Origin: Hymenobacter tibetensis
GTDB taxonomy: Bacteria; Bacteroidota; Bacteroidia; Cytophagales; Hymenobacteraceae
Reading direction: 5' to 3'
Assembly (NCBI RefSeq): GCF_022827545.1
Contig: NZ_CP094669.1
Span: 5,511,001-5,575,000 of the forward strand
DNA length: 64,000 nucleotides
The position numbers and the translations under genes were made by a program. The notes under the pieces were generated by a model. It was not told the origin of the DNA, did not search any database, and saw only the letters and a program-made list of their open reading frames with translations. This document shows, one piece after another, positions 41,881-50,857 of this stretch; position 1 is the first letter of the stretch; the number at the start of each line of letters is the position of its first letter.

Positions 41881-44295
41881 TTAAATACCCTTCAACGCCA
41901 CCTTCTTTCCTGTTAGCCCCGGTGACTGGCACGAGACGTTGATGGGGCCGGCGCCGGTGGCTTGCACGTACACGAGCAGCCGGCCGTGGAGTGCTTTGCG
42001 CTTGCTGCCCTTGTAGTCTTCGTGGCTGGCTAGGTCGCCGCTTTCCAGGCCGAGCAGTTTAGCGGGTCCTTCCACGGTTACTTGCACTTCGTTGGTGGCG
42101 GTATTGACGGGGTTGCCCTTGCTGTCAACCAGGGTTACTTCAATCTGGGCTAGGCCGCGGGTTTTGCCGGCCAGCGAGGTACGGTCGGGGCGGGCTTGCA
42201 GGGCGGCGGGGGCGCCCACGGTTTTCAGGGTGGTGCGGCTTACTTGCTGCTCGTTGCGGTAGCTTTTGGCCAACAGCTCGCCAGGCTGAAAGGGCACGTC
42301 CCAGGTGATTTCACGGCCCTGTTTTTTACCCAATGACTGACCGTTCAGGAACAGCTCCACGGCATCGGCATTGCTAAAACTTACCACCCGGACGGTTTCA
42401 CCGGCTTCCCAGTTCCAGGTGGAGTTGAGTTGGCGGTGGCCGCGGCCCTGCCGGTCTTCCGGCTTGGGCATCGTCATGGCTCCTAGGTACAACATCGGTT
42501 TGTCGGACCACAGGCTTTGGCGGAAGTAGTACTCCGGCTTCGGGAAGCCCGCGAGGTCGAGCAGGCCGGCGCCGTTGCTGCGCTGGGGCCACTTGCCGGC
42601 TTCGCCCATGTAGTCGATGCCCGTCCAGAGGTACTGAGCGGAGATATACGCCAAGGAATCGACGGGTCGCCAGGCCGGGAGTCCCATGCCGTTTTCGCTG
42701 CCGTAGATGATGCGGTTGGGGTACTTCTGGTGGTCTTCGGGGTAGCGGAACTCCTGGTAGTTGTAGCCCACCAGGTCCAGCGCAGCGGGGTAGTCGGTGA
42801 AGTTGGACATCACCACCCCGGCCAACGCCGCCGTGATGGGCCGGGAGGTATCGTACTTTTTGGCTACGGCTACCAGCTGCTTGGCCAATTCGCCCAGACG
42901 GCTAGCTGGTGGGTGGTCGGGCAGGTAGCCTTTGCCGTAGATCTGGGGGTTGCGGCCGGTGTTCAGCACTTCGTGCGAGTACGGGTCGTTCGGGTAGTCG
43001 ATTTCGTTGCCGATGCTCCACATGATGATGGACGGGCGGTTGCGGTTGCGCAGAATCATGTCGCGCAAATCTCGGTCGGCCCACTCCTTGAAGAACTCGT
43101 GGGTACCATATTTGGCGGGCGTGCCTACGTTCCAGCCTTCCACCCACTTGTTTTTGCCTTCCTCCCACTCGTCGAAGGCTTCATCCATCACCAGAAATCC
43201 GAGCCGGTCGCAGAGGGCGTAGAAGTAGTCGGCGTGTGGGTTGTGGCTCATGCGGATGGAGTTGCAGCCCACTTCTTTCAGCGCTTTCAGGCGCCGCTCC
43301 CACACTTCTTCCGGCACGGCTACGCCCAGGGCGCCCGCGTCGTCATGCAAACACAAACCTTTGAGCTTCAAGCTCTTGTCGTTCAGGAAGAAGCCCTGGT
43401 TGGCATCAAACCGAACGGTCCGCACCCCCACTTCTTCCACCACTTCATCCGTGAGCTTACCTTGTACTGACAGCGCCACCCGCAACTTGTACAAGCTGGG
43501 TTTCTCCACCGACCATAGGCTGGGCTTGCTGATGTTGAGCGTGAGAGCGGCCGGCGTATCGGTGCTGGGCTTGGCTTGCACTTGCTGCTGCGCGGTGGCT
43601 ACTACGTTGCCTTGCGAATCGAGCAACGTGCTTTTTACTAGCACGTTGGCCGTGGCAGCCGTTCTGTTCGTCACGGCTACCGTCACCTTGCCCGTAGCGG
43701 CGCTGGCCGATACCTCGGGGGTGGTGAAGCCTACGCCCCACAACGCCACGTGCACGGGTTCGGTAGCCACCAAGTATACGTTGCGGTAGATGCCCGACCC
43801 GGTGTACCAGCGCGAATCGGCTACCTGGCTGTGGTCGGCTTTCACGGCTAGCACGTTGGGGCCGTTGGCGTTGAGGTGTGGCGTCAGTTCGTATTGAAAC
43901 GAGGCAAAACCACTGGGGCGCTTGCCCAGAAAGTGCCCATTCAGCCAGACCTCGCTGTTCTTGTACACCCCATCGAAGTACACAAACACCTTCTTGGTAC
44001 GGAAGGCGGCGGGCACCTCAAACGTTTTGCGGTACCAGCCAATGCCACCCGGCAAGAAGCCGGTAGCACTGGCCCACTCCTGGCTGAATGGCCCTTCAAT
44101 GCTCCAGTCGTGGGGCAGCTCAAGCCGGCGCCAGTCGGTGTCGTTGAAGTCGGGTTTTTCGCCGGCCGTTACGTCGCCTTTGTGAAACTTCCAGTTGGTG
44201 TTGAACAGTACTTGCTGCCGGGGTGCCTGCGCCTGAGCGGTGCCCAGGACCAGCGCCCAAGCCAGGATAAATACTAGCGAAAAAGTGGTTTTCAT
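41881..44295 (-). CDS. glycoside hydrolase family 2 protein, beta-galactosidase-like
   Basis: 804 residues with a signal peptide ending in AQAQA. Sugar-binding domain at the N-terminus (GIGWYRKTFEVPAAF, NGHFLGKRPSGFASF), immunoglobulin-like domain in the middle, then the TIM barrel with LKGLCLHDDAGALG, SIRMSHNPHADYFY, acid/base E431 in WSIGNEIDY and nucleophile E534 in IYGSENGMG. A C-terminal DUF4982-like and Ig-like region follows. The family includes beta-galactosidases, beta-glucuronidases and mannosidases; within this locus a galactosidase is most likely. Last gene of the locus, 37 bases after the GH30 gene; secretion puts it in the periplasm or on the surface. Confidence 0.9.
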   Translation of the reverse strand: MKTTFSLVFILAWALVLGTAQAQAPRQQVLFNTNWKFHKGDVTAGEKPDFNDTDWRRLELPHDWSIEGPFSQEWASATGFLPGGIGWYRKTFEVPAAFRTKKVFVYFDGVYKNSEVWLNGHFLGKRPSGFASFQYELTPHLNANGPNVLAVKADHSQVADSRWYTGSGIYRNVYLVATEPVHVALWGVGFTTPEVSASAATGKVTVAVTNRTAATANVLVKSTLLDSQGNVVATAQQQVQAKPSTDTPAALTLNISKPSLWSVEKPSLYKLRVALSVQGKLTDEVVEEVGVRTVRFDANQGFFLNDKSLKLKGLCLHDDAGALGVAVPEEVWERRLKALKEVGCNSIRMSHNPHADYFYALCDRLGFLVMDEAFDEWEEGKNKWVEGWNVGTPAKYGTHEFFKEWADRDLRDMILRNRNRPSIIMWSIGNEIDYPNDPYSHEVLNTGRNPQIYGKGYLPDHPPASRLGELAKQLVAVAKKYDTSRPITAALAGVVMSNFTDYPAALDLVGYNYQEFRYPEDHQKYPNRIIYGSENGMGLPAWRPVDSLAYISAQYLWTGIDYMGEAGKWPQRSNGAGLLDLAGFPKPEYYFRQSLWSDKPMLYLGAMTMPKPEDRQGRGHRQLNSTWNWEAGETVRVVSFSNADAVELFLNGQSLGKKQGREITWDVPFQPGELLAKSYRNEQQVSRTTLKTVGAPAALQARPDRTSLAGKTRGLAQIEVTLVDSKGNPVNTATNEVQVTVEGPAKLLGLESGDLASHEDYKGSKRKALHGRLLVYVQATGAGPINVSCQSPGLTGKKVALKGI

Positions 44296-44332
44296 AGAAG
44301 CGGGTGGTTGGAAGGGAAAGGTCAGGCAAACG

Positions 44333-45943
44333 CTAGCGGTAGTCGCTGACCAACGTGGTGATGGAGCGCGGAGCCAGATGCAGGGGCTGGCCGGCTTTCA
44401 CCATCGGGCCGGGCTTCAGGTCGGTGGTGGCGGACGTAACGTAGGTGCGCCCGGCGCCCAGCTTCTTCTGCTGGAGCTGAAGCCGCACCTCCTGCGGGGC
44501 GGCCGCCGAGTTGACAAGCACCGTAACTAGCTGCTTACCAGCGGCATTCTTGTAAGTGGAAACCAACAACTGGTTGTTTGAGCCGGGGTCTTGAGCGAGG
44601 CGGGCATCTATCCGCACCGCGCCAGGCCGGATGTAGCGGCTGTAGTTGCCCAGCGCCCACAGCATCTTGCTGGGTTGGTAGTTGCCATCGGCTTTGGTTT
44701 TGTCGACGTAAATCAGGCCGTCTTTGTAATCGTAGGGCGAAACGGCCAACCACCATTGCCAAGCGGCGGCGTTGGCTACGGCCAAGTCGGCGTGGATGGT
44801 GCGGGCTAGGTACAAGGCGGGGTCCATGCCCAAGTCGCGCTTGTTGCCGTTGATTTCGCCATCGTTGTCGCCCAGAATACAGTATTCAGATTGCCAGTAG
44901 TTTAGCTTATCAACAGCCGCTACGTTGGCAGCCAGTTGTTGGCGCATGGCCACGGCTGCCGGGTAGGGCGAGGACGTGAAGTAGCTGTGGCCGGCTACGG
45001 TGCGGGCCATGCGCGGCAGGTCACCCACGTAGGTGGCCGTTGCACTCGGATTGAAGAAGGCCTTGATTTGCTCGCCTCGGTCGGGCTTGTCGTCGGGGCC
45101 GAACAGATAGGTGATTTTGCCTGACTCAGGTATCAGAATCTTGGTGGGCAGTTGCTGGGCTACCAACGCGGCGTTCAGAGCTTTAGCAATGCCGCTGATT
45201 TCGTTGTTGCGAAACGGGCTGCCCTCCTGCTTGGGGTCGCTCCAGTCCCACTGCGGCTCGTTCACCGGGCTGACGTAGTCGAAGAGGATGCCGGTGGTCT
45301 TCTGCACGCCTTGCACCACGTTGGCTATGAACGTGGCTAAGGCATTGTAATTGGCTGGTGCCATGTTGGTTTTGCCATCGGCCGCAAAGGCCCGGCCTGT
45401 AACGGTGTACTGCACTGGTGGGCTGTTCAAGAAGCCCAGAAACTGCGGCACACCCCGTTGCTTGGCCGCCTGCAAAAACCAGACTTGCCCAGCCTGCCGG
45501 GTCCAGTCGTAGCGGCCGTCGGGGGTCAGGAACGATTCGGCTCGGTGCCACTCGTCTTTGATGCCGCTGGCCTCACCCTGCTGGGCGCTGCCCGCCCCAA
45601 TGTTGAAGCGCCACATCGACAACCCGATACCTTTAGGCTGCCCACCGGCCTGGTCTTTGGTGCTGAACAGCAGATCAGCAATGGCTTCCTTTTTAGCGGC
45701 TGGCCACAAGCCCACAAACTGGCACGCCCACGCATCGGAGGCGCTGAAGTTGTCGATGGTCTGGTAGGTTTTTGTGTCGTCCAGCAGCACCGTTACCACC
45801 GGAGTAGTTTCAGCAGGTTTGCTCGTTTGCCCTTGCCCGGTACTGACCGCCGCCAGCAGGACGAGCGCGCTTATCCCCAAGCGGTTACCCAGTGAAGCCC
45901 GCGAATACGAAAACCAAGCACTGCATTCTGTTACTATTCTCAT
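44333..45943 (-). CDS. glycoside hydrolase family 30 protein, galactanase-like
   Basis: 536 residues from ATG at 45943, with a signal-like N-terminus (ISALVLLAAVSTGQGQ). The barrel shows SMWRFNIGAGSAQQGEASGI, NSPPVQYTVTGRA, acid/base E229 in ISPVNEPQWDW-type sequence (YVSPVNEPQWDW) and nucleophile E353 in YWQSEYCIL, with a beta-sandwich C-terminal domain (QLLVSTYKN, VLVNSAAAPQEV). The sequence around the catalytic residues resembles GH30 endo-beta-1,6-galactanases rather than glucuronoxylanases. Such an enzyme would cut the galactan backbone and let the GH2, GH35 and GH42 enzymes finish the job. Two earlier in-frame ATGs are possible starts. Confidence 0.85.
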   Translation of the reverse strand: MRIVTECSAWFSYSRASLGNRLGISALVLLAAVSTGQGQTSKPAETTPVVTVLLDDTKTYQTIDNFSASDAWACQFVGLWPAAKKEAIADLLFSTKDQAGGQPKGIGLSMWRFNIGAGSAQQGEASGIKDEWHRAESFLTPDGRYDWTRQAGQVWFLQAAKQRGVPQFLGFLNSPPVQYTVTGRAFAADGKTNMAPANYNALATFIANVVQGVQKTTGILFDYVSPVNEPQWDWSDPKQEGSPFRNNEISGIAKALNAALVAQQLPTKILIPESGKITYLFGPDDKPDRGEQIKAFFNPSATATYVGDLPRMARTVAGHSYFTSSPYPAAVAMRQQLAANVAAVDKLNYWQSEYCILGDNDGEINGNKRDLGMDPALYLARTIHADLAVANAAAWQWWLAVSPYDYKDGLIYVDKTKADGNYQPSKMLWALGNYSRYIRPGAVRIDARLAQDPGSNNQLLVSTYKNAAGKQLVTVLVNSAAAPQEVRLQLQQKKLGAGRTYVTSATTDLKPGPMVKAGQPLHLAPRSITTLVSDYR

Positions 45944-46109
45944 TGAAAGCAAGTTAAACAAAGCCATATGGTACGCTATGCGCGCCACTCAAAACCCCAG
46001 AACCAGCTAATCCGGCCGGCCAACCTAAGTCAACCAGCCGGATTATCCCATCCTCAAAAGAATGTCTTGTTCTTGGTGACCCGTGCCACCAAGTGAAGGC
46101 TCCTAGGCC

Positions 46110-47648
46110 TTAGTACCCGGGGTTCTGTTCCACATTGCCACCGGAGAGCTGAATCTGCGGCGTAGGAATCGGGAACAGGTTGTTTTTCTCGGATATCTGG
46201 TCTTTCAACTTGCCCTTGTCATAAGGGTCGGTGTTGGTGAGCTGCGAGGCATTGAAGGCCGTCATAACGGCTACTAGGCGCTTCTGACGCACCAGGTCGT
46301 AGTAGCGGTGGCCTTCCATGGCTAGCTCCAAGCGGCGCTCCAGCCAGATGTGGTCGAGCAGCGCCGAGCCGGTAGACGTGCGGGGCAGCACAGTACCAGG
46401 CTTGAGGCGGTTGGCCCGCGCCCGCACTAGGTTCAACGACTGCCGGGCTTTCACTTCCTGTCCCAAGCGGTACGAGGCTTCGGCGTGCATAAGCAGCAGG
46501 TCGGCGTAGCGCAGTTCGATGCGGTTGAGAGGGCCGCGGTTGCCTTCGTTGGCCGGCCGGTCTTTCAGCAGCAAAAACATCTTGCGGCTGATGCGACCCG
46601 ACTCGTTTTCCGAAAGCTTGGTGTCATACTTGGTGTAGTCGAAGCCGGGCGTTTTCACGTCCACACTGTCGCCCTGCTTGATGATGGTCCACTTGAGGCG
46701 GGGGTCGTTTTCTCGCACGAAGGCCTGCTCCAGATTGCTGCTGGGCGTGTTGAAGCCCCAGCCGCCATCGGCCCGGCTGCGCATCACCGACGTGAGGTAG
46801 GTACCAAGCGGGAACGTCTGGTTGGCGTTGTAGTTCAGCTCGAAGATGGATTCGTTGCCGTTCGGGTTATCTACGCTCCAGACCCGGCTGAACTCGTCGT
46901 TCAGGTTGTACTGGTTGGAATTGATTACGATTTCAGCGTACTGCTGGGCTTCGGCCCACTTCTCGGTGTAGAGGTACGCTTTGGCTAGGTAGGCGTTGGC
47001 GGCGCCTTTGGTGGCGCGGCCTCGGTCGCCGGCAGGTTGGGCTCTTTTCTCGGGCAGGGCCGCGGCAGCATCTTTCAAGTCCGCAATGATTTGCGCGTAA
47101 CACTCTTCTGTGGTGTTCCGGCGCAGCGTCAATGACTCGCTCGGCGACACCGGCGCGAGCACCAGCGGTACGCCCCCGTAGCCCTTCACTAGCTCGAAGT
47201 AGTTGTAAGCACGGATGAACTTCACTTCCGCCAGCAATTGCTTTTGCAACTCGGCATCAATAGGCGCTTTGGCAATACCTACCAGGGCGGCGTTGCAGTT
47301 GCCAATGGCCTGGAAGATATGGGTATAGCGGTTGTCGAACCACTCGTTGTTGGGCAGCCAGAAGAAGCGGGCAAAGTCGCCGAACTCACGCTGGTCGCCA
47401 GCAATAGAGTTGCCTTTCCAGGCATCGTCGGAGCCGGCATCGCCGAACATGCGGGTGCGGTCAATCTTCCACCAGTCGTCTTGGTCGGTGGTAGAGTAGC
47501 AGCCCATAACGGCGGCCTTGCACTCAGCGGCGGTGTTGAAGTAGTTGTCAACGGTTTGCTGACCCCGGGGTGGCTCTTCCAAAAAGTCTTGGCAAGCTTG
47601 CAAACCAAGGCCGAGCGCCAGCACAAACAGGAGGCTATATTTTTTCAT
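46110..47648 (-). CDS. SusD/RagB family glycan-binding lipoprotein
   Basis: 512 residues. Lipobox LQAC with C19 after a short hydrophobic leader, so it is a surface lipoprotein. N-terminal FLEEPPRGQQTVDNYF and the TPR-like helices (LAEVKFIRAYNYFELVKGYGGVPLVL), a middle part with KAYLYTEKWAEAQQYAEIV, and LRYADLLLMHAEASYRLGQ followed by IWLERRLELAMEGHRYYDLVRQ are typical of the family. It forms the lid over the SusC transporter and binds the glycan. Its gene starts 21 bases after the SusC stop. Confidence 0.95.
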   Translation of the reverse strand: MKKYSLLFVLALGLGLQACQDFLEEPPRGQQTVDNYFNTAAECKAAVMGCYSTTDQDDWWKIDRTRMFGDAGSDDAWKGNSIAGDQREFGDFARFFWLPNNEWFDNRYTHIFQAIGNCNAALVGIAKAPIDAELQKQLLAEVKFIRAYNYFELVKGYGGVPLVLAPVSPSESLTLRRNTTEECYAQIIADLKDAAAALPEKRAQPAGDRGRATKGAANAYLAKAYLYTEKWAEAQQYAEIVINSNQYNLNDEFSRVWSVDNPNGNESIFELNYNANQTFPLGTYLTSVMRSRADGGWGFNTPSSNLEQAFVRENDPRLKWTIIKQGDSVDVKTPGFDYTKYDTKLSENESGRISRKMFLLLKDRPANEGNRGPLNRIELRYADLLLMHAEASYRLGQEVKARQSLNLVRARANRLKPGTVLPRTSTGSALLDHIWLERRLELAMEGHRYYDLVRQKRLVAVMTAFNASQLTNTDPYDKGKLKDQISEKNNLFPIPTPQIQLSGGNVEQNPGY

Positions 47649-47669
47649 GATTTCGATGGCTGGAAGGAA

Positions 47670-50600
47670 TTAGAAAGCAATGTTGGCGCCCACCAGATAG
47701 GTGCGGGAAGTGGGGTAGTTGCCAATATCGACGCCCCGGTTCAGGGCCGACGGCGCATCGGTGTAAGAGCGGCCGTAGCCGATTTCGGGGTCCAGGCCGC
47801 TGTAGTTGGTGATGGTGAACAGATTCTGGGCACTCACATACACGCGCAAGCTGCTCATGCGCAACACCTTGGACGCTTCCTGCGGCAGCGTATAGCCGAG
47901 CTGTAGGTTGCGCATGCGGGCGTAGGAGCCGTCTTCCACGTAGAAATCCGAGAAGCGCGTCAGGTTCTGGTTGTTGTCGTTGGCTACAATGCGCGGCACC
48001 GTGTTCGAGGTGCCTTCGCCGTGCCAGGCTTTGTCTTCCAGGCCCGAGATTTTGTTGTAGTTGTAGCTACCCGAATAGGTCCAGCCTTTGGTTACGTTCA
48101 CCACGTCGTTGCCGAGGCTACCGGCCAGCGAAATTTGCAGGTCGAAGTTCTTGTAACCAGCTGTCAGGTTCACCCCGAAGGTCAAGTCTGGCGTGGGGTT
48201 GCCGATATACTTCTGGTCTTTGGCGTCAATCGTGCCGTCGTTGTTGAGGTCGGCGTAGCGGAAGTCGCCGGGCTGGGCACCGCTCTGAATCAGGCGGCCA
48301 TCAGGGCCGGTGTGGGCGTTGATTTCCTCCTGGTTCTGGAAGATACCTTGGGTCTGGTAGCCGTAGAAAGCGCCCACGTAGCCACCTTCTTCGGTTTTGG
48401 AAGGCCGCCCGAAAATGGGCGTGTTGCCGGAGTACAGCGCTTGGCCGTTGGCGAGCTTCTTGATTTTGCTCACGGCCCGGGTGGCGTTGATATTGGCGCC
48501 GTAGGTGAAGTCGCCGGTTGATTTGGCATAGCCCACCGAGAAGTCGAGGCCGTTGGTTTTCATGCTGCCGATGTTGGTTACCGGGCTGTTGTAGCCGTAG
48601 CCGGCGTGCCCCGGAATCGACTGGCTCATCAGCATGTCTATGGTGTTGCGGCGGAACACGTCGGCCGTCACAGTCAGCTTGTTATCTAGGAAAGCCAGGT
48701 CGGCGCCGAGGTCGTAGTCTTCCACCGTTTCCCATTTCACGTTGGGGTTGGGTACGTTGCTTTGCACCACGCCCAGTTGCTCGGTGCGGCCGTCGCCGGT
48801 TACGTAGAACACGCGGCCCAGCGTGCCGGTGTAGGCACTGTTGGTGATGCTGCGAATATTCTGGTTGCCTACCCGGCCCCAGCTGGCCCGCAGCTTGAAG
48901 AAGTTAACCGGACTCAGGCCCTTCATGAACTCCTCGTCGGAGAGCAGCCAGCCCGCCGACACCGAGGGGAACACGCCCCAGCGGTTGCCCGACGGAAACA
49001 CCGAGGCCCCGTCGCGCCGGATGCTGGCGCCCAGCAAGTAGCGGCCCTTGAAGTCGTAGTTCACCCGGCCAATCAAGGAGGCAATGGTGTTGACGAAAGT
49101 GTTGCCCGCCACGCTGAAGTTGGCCGTGGCAGCATCAGGGTAGCGCAGGTCCGGCTCGTTGCTAGGAATGGCCTGCCCATCGGCCCGCTCAGTACGGAGC
49201 GAGAAGCGCTCCAGCGTCACGCCGGCCAGGGCAGTCAGGTTGTGCTCACCCAACGACTTGGTGAAGTTCAGGGTGTTGGTGTTGTTCCAGTTGATTTCGA
49301 TGTTGTGCTCCCGCGTCACCGAGTTCACCTGGTTGCGCTCGTTGGCGTCGATGGTGAAGAAGGGCGTGAAGGCGTTGCGCTCGTACACGTTGTTGTTGGA
49401 CCCAAACCGCGTCTCGAAAATTAGGCCCGGCACGAACTCGTAGTTGGCGTACACGGTGCCCACCAGGAAGTATTGGTTGCGCTTGTCGTCGTTGCGCTCT
49501 ATCACCGCCAGCGGGTTGCCGATATCAGTTGGCGAGGCGCCGTAGTAGTCGTAGGGGTTGCCGGACGTGCCCGCTACCCGCGCCGGCGTAATGGGGTCGT
49601 TGTTGAAAGCATCCCGGAACAAGGCATTGTTGTTCAAGAACTTCTGGTTGGTCACCGAGATGTTGAAGTCCTCGCCTACCTTCAGCCGCTTGGCCGCCTG
49701 GTACTCGGTTTTCAGCCGCAACGACAACCGGTCGAAGTCGGAATTGCGAATCAACCCCTGCTCCTTGAAGTAGCTAATACCCGTCGAGTACGTCACCCGG
49801 TCGCTGCCGCCCGACAAGCCCACCGAGTAGTTCTGGGTGCTGCCCCGGCGCGAAATTTCTTTCCACCAGTCGGTGCTTTCCGTGAGGGCGCTAGGGTCGG
49901 GGTACACCACGGGCCGGTTGGAGTTGGTGGCCGCCAGGTTCATGATGCTGGCGTACTCACTCGAGGTAGCCATGTCCGGAATGTTGGTAGGGTTCGACAC
50001 GCCATAGGTCACGTCGAGCGTAATCTGAGGCTCGCCTTTGGTGCCCGCTTTAGTGGTAATCAGGATAACGCCATTGGCCGCCCGCGACCCGTAAATGGCC
50101 GCGGAAGCCGCGTCCTTCAACACGCTTAGGCTGGCAATGTCTTTGGGGTTCAGGTAGTTGATGTTGGCCACTGGCAAGCCATCCACCACGTAGAGCGGGC
50201 TGTTGCCGTTGATGGTAGACAAACCCCGAATCAGAATTTGCGGGGTGCCGCCCGGCTCCGAACCGGCGCCCACCACCGATACGCCAGCGGCTTTGCCTTG
50301 CAGGGCGCTGCCTACATCGGCCACGGTGAGCTTGGCAATGTCTTCGCCCTGCACGGTGGTTACGGCATTGGTTAGGCTGCGCTTGTCCTGCGTGCCGTAG
50401 CCTACCACTACCACTTCATCCAAGGCTTTAGTATCGGCGGCCAGCCGCACATCCAGGCTGGTGCGGTTGGAAAGCGGAAGCTCCTGTTGCTTATAGCCCA
50501 CAAACGAAATTTGCAGCACGCCCGTCGCTACGTCCGGCACACTCAAGGAGTAGTTGCCTTGGTTGTCGGTGGCGGTGCCCGTGGAGGTGCCCTTGAGCAG

Positions 50601-50744
50601 CACGGTTACGCCCGGCAGGCCAGCGCCGGTTTCATCGGTTATCCTCCCCTTAACGGTGCTCGTTTGGGCAAAGGCCCCCGTCACCGATAGAAAGGCTAGA
50701 GGCAAGCACAGCGCAAACCCCTTCTGAAAAGTAAGATTCTTCAT
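47670..50744 (-). CDS. SusC/RagA family TonB-dependent transporter
   Basis: 1024 residues from ATG at 50744, with a signal peptide (FALCLPLAFLSVTGAFAQ). Carboxypeptidase D regulatory-like domain at about 29-103, then the TonB-box region LDEVVVVGYGTQ (108-119), the plug (LTVADVGSALQGKAAGVSVV, SPLYVVDGLPV, SVLKDAASAAIYGSRAANGVILITTK), and a 22-strand beta barrel ending in a Phe. It imports oligosaccharides bound by SusD, powered by TonB. Order SusC then SusD is standard for a polysaccharide utilization locus. The frame is open 16 codons upstream; the chosen Met gives a clean signal peptide. Confidence 0.96.
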   Translation of the reverse strand: MKNLTFQKGFALCLPLAFLSVTGAFAQTSTVKGRITDETGAGLPGVTVLLKGTSTGTATDNQGNYSLSVPDVATGVLQISFVGYKQQELPLSNRTSLDVRLAADTKALDEVVVVGYGTQDKRSLTNAVTTVQGEDIAKLTVADVGSALQGKAAGVSVVGAGSEPGGTPQILIRGLSTINGNSPLYVVDGLPVANINYLNPKDIASLSVLKDAASAAIYGSRAANGVILITTKAGTKGEPQITLDVTYGVSNPTNIPDMATSSEYASIMNLAATNSNRPVVYPDPSALTESTDWWKEISRRGSTQNYSVGLSGGSDRVTYSTGISYFKEQGLIRNSDFDRLSLRLKTEYQAAKRLKVGEDFNISVTNQKFLNNNALFRDAFNNDPITPARVAGTSGNPYDYYGASPTDIGNPLAVIERNDDKRNQYFLVGTVYANYEFVPGLIFETRFGSNNNVYERNAFTPFFTIDANERNQVNSVTREHNIEINWNNTNTLNFTKSLGEHNLTALAGVTLERFSLRTERADGQAIPSNEPDLRYPDAATANFSVAGNTFVNTIASLIGRVNYDFKGRYLLGASIRRDGASVFPSGNRWGVFPSVSAGWLLSDEEFMKGLSPVNFFKLRASWGRVGNQNIRSITNSAYTGTLGRVFYVTGDGRTEQLGVVQSNVPNPNVKWETVEDYDLGADLAFLDNKLTVTADVFRRNTIDMLMSQSIPGHAGYGYNSPVTNIGSMKTNGLDFSVGYAKSTGDFTYGANINATRAVSKIKKLANGQALYSGNTPIFGRPSKTEEGGYVGAFYGYQTQGIFQNQEEINAHTGPDGRLIQSGAQPGDFRYADLNNDGTIDAKDQKYIGNPTPDLTFGVNLTAGYKNFDLQISLAGSLGNDVVNVTKGWTYSGSYNYNKISGLEDKAWHGEGTSNTVPRIVANDNNQNLTRFSDFYVEDGSYARMRNLQLGYTLPQEASKVLRMSSLRVYVSAQNLFTITNYSGLDPEIGYGRSYTDAPSALNRGVDIGNYPTSRTYLVGANIAF

Positions 50745-50857
50745 AAGCTGAGTGTGGGAATTAGGTGAAACCAAAGGGGAAAAGGGAGGCATCCGGAGCC
50801 TGTTTGCACAAGCTCTTAAGCTGCGTTTGTTCTGATGTTACCTGGTGGGCTAGGCTA

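Noticed and set aside
42517..43470. Long plus-strand frame (317 residues) opposite the GH2 gene
   Set aside because: It is the reverse complement of a clear catalytic domain; composition is Val/His/Ala-rich as expected for antisense frames in GC-rich DNA, with no domain.
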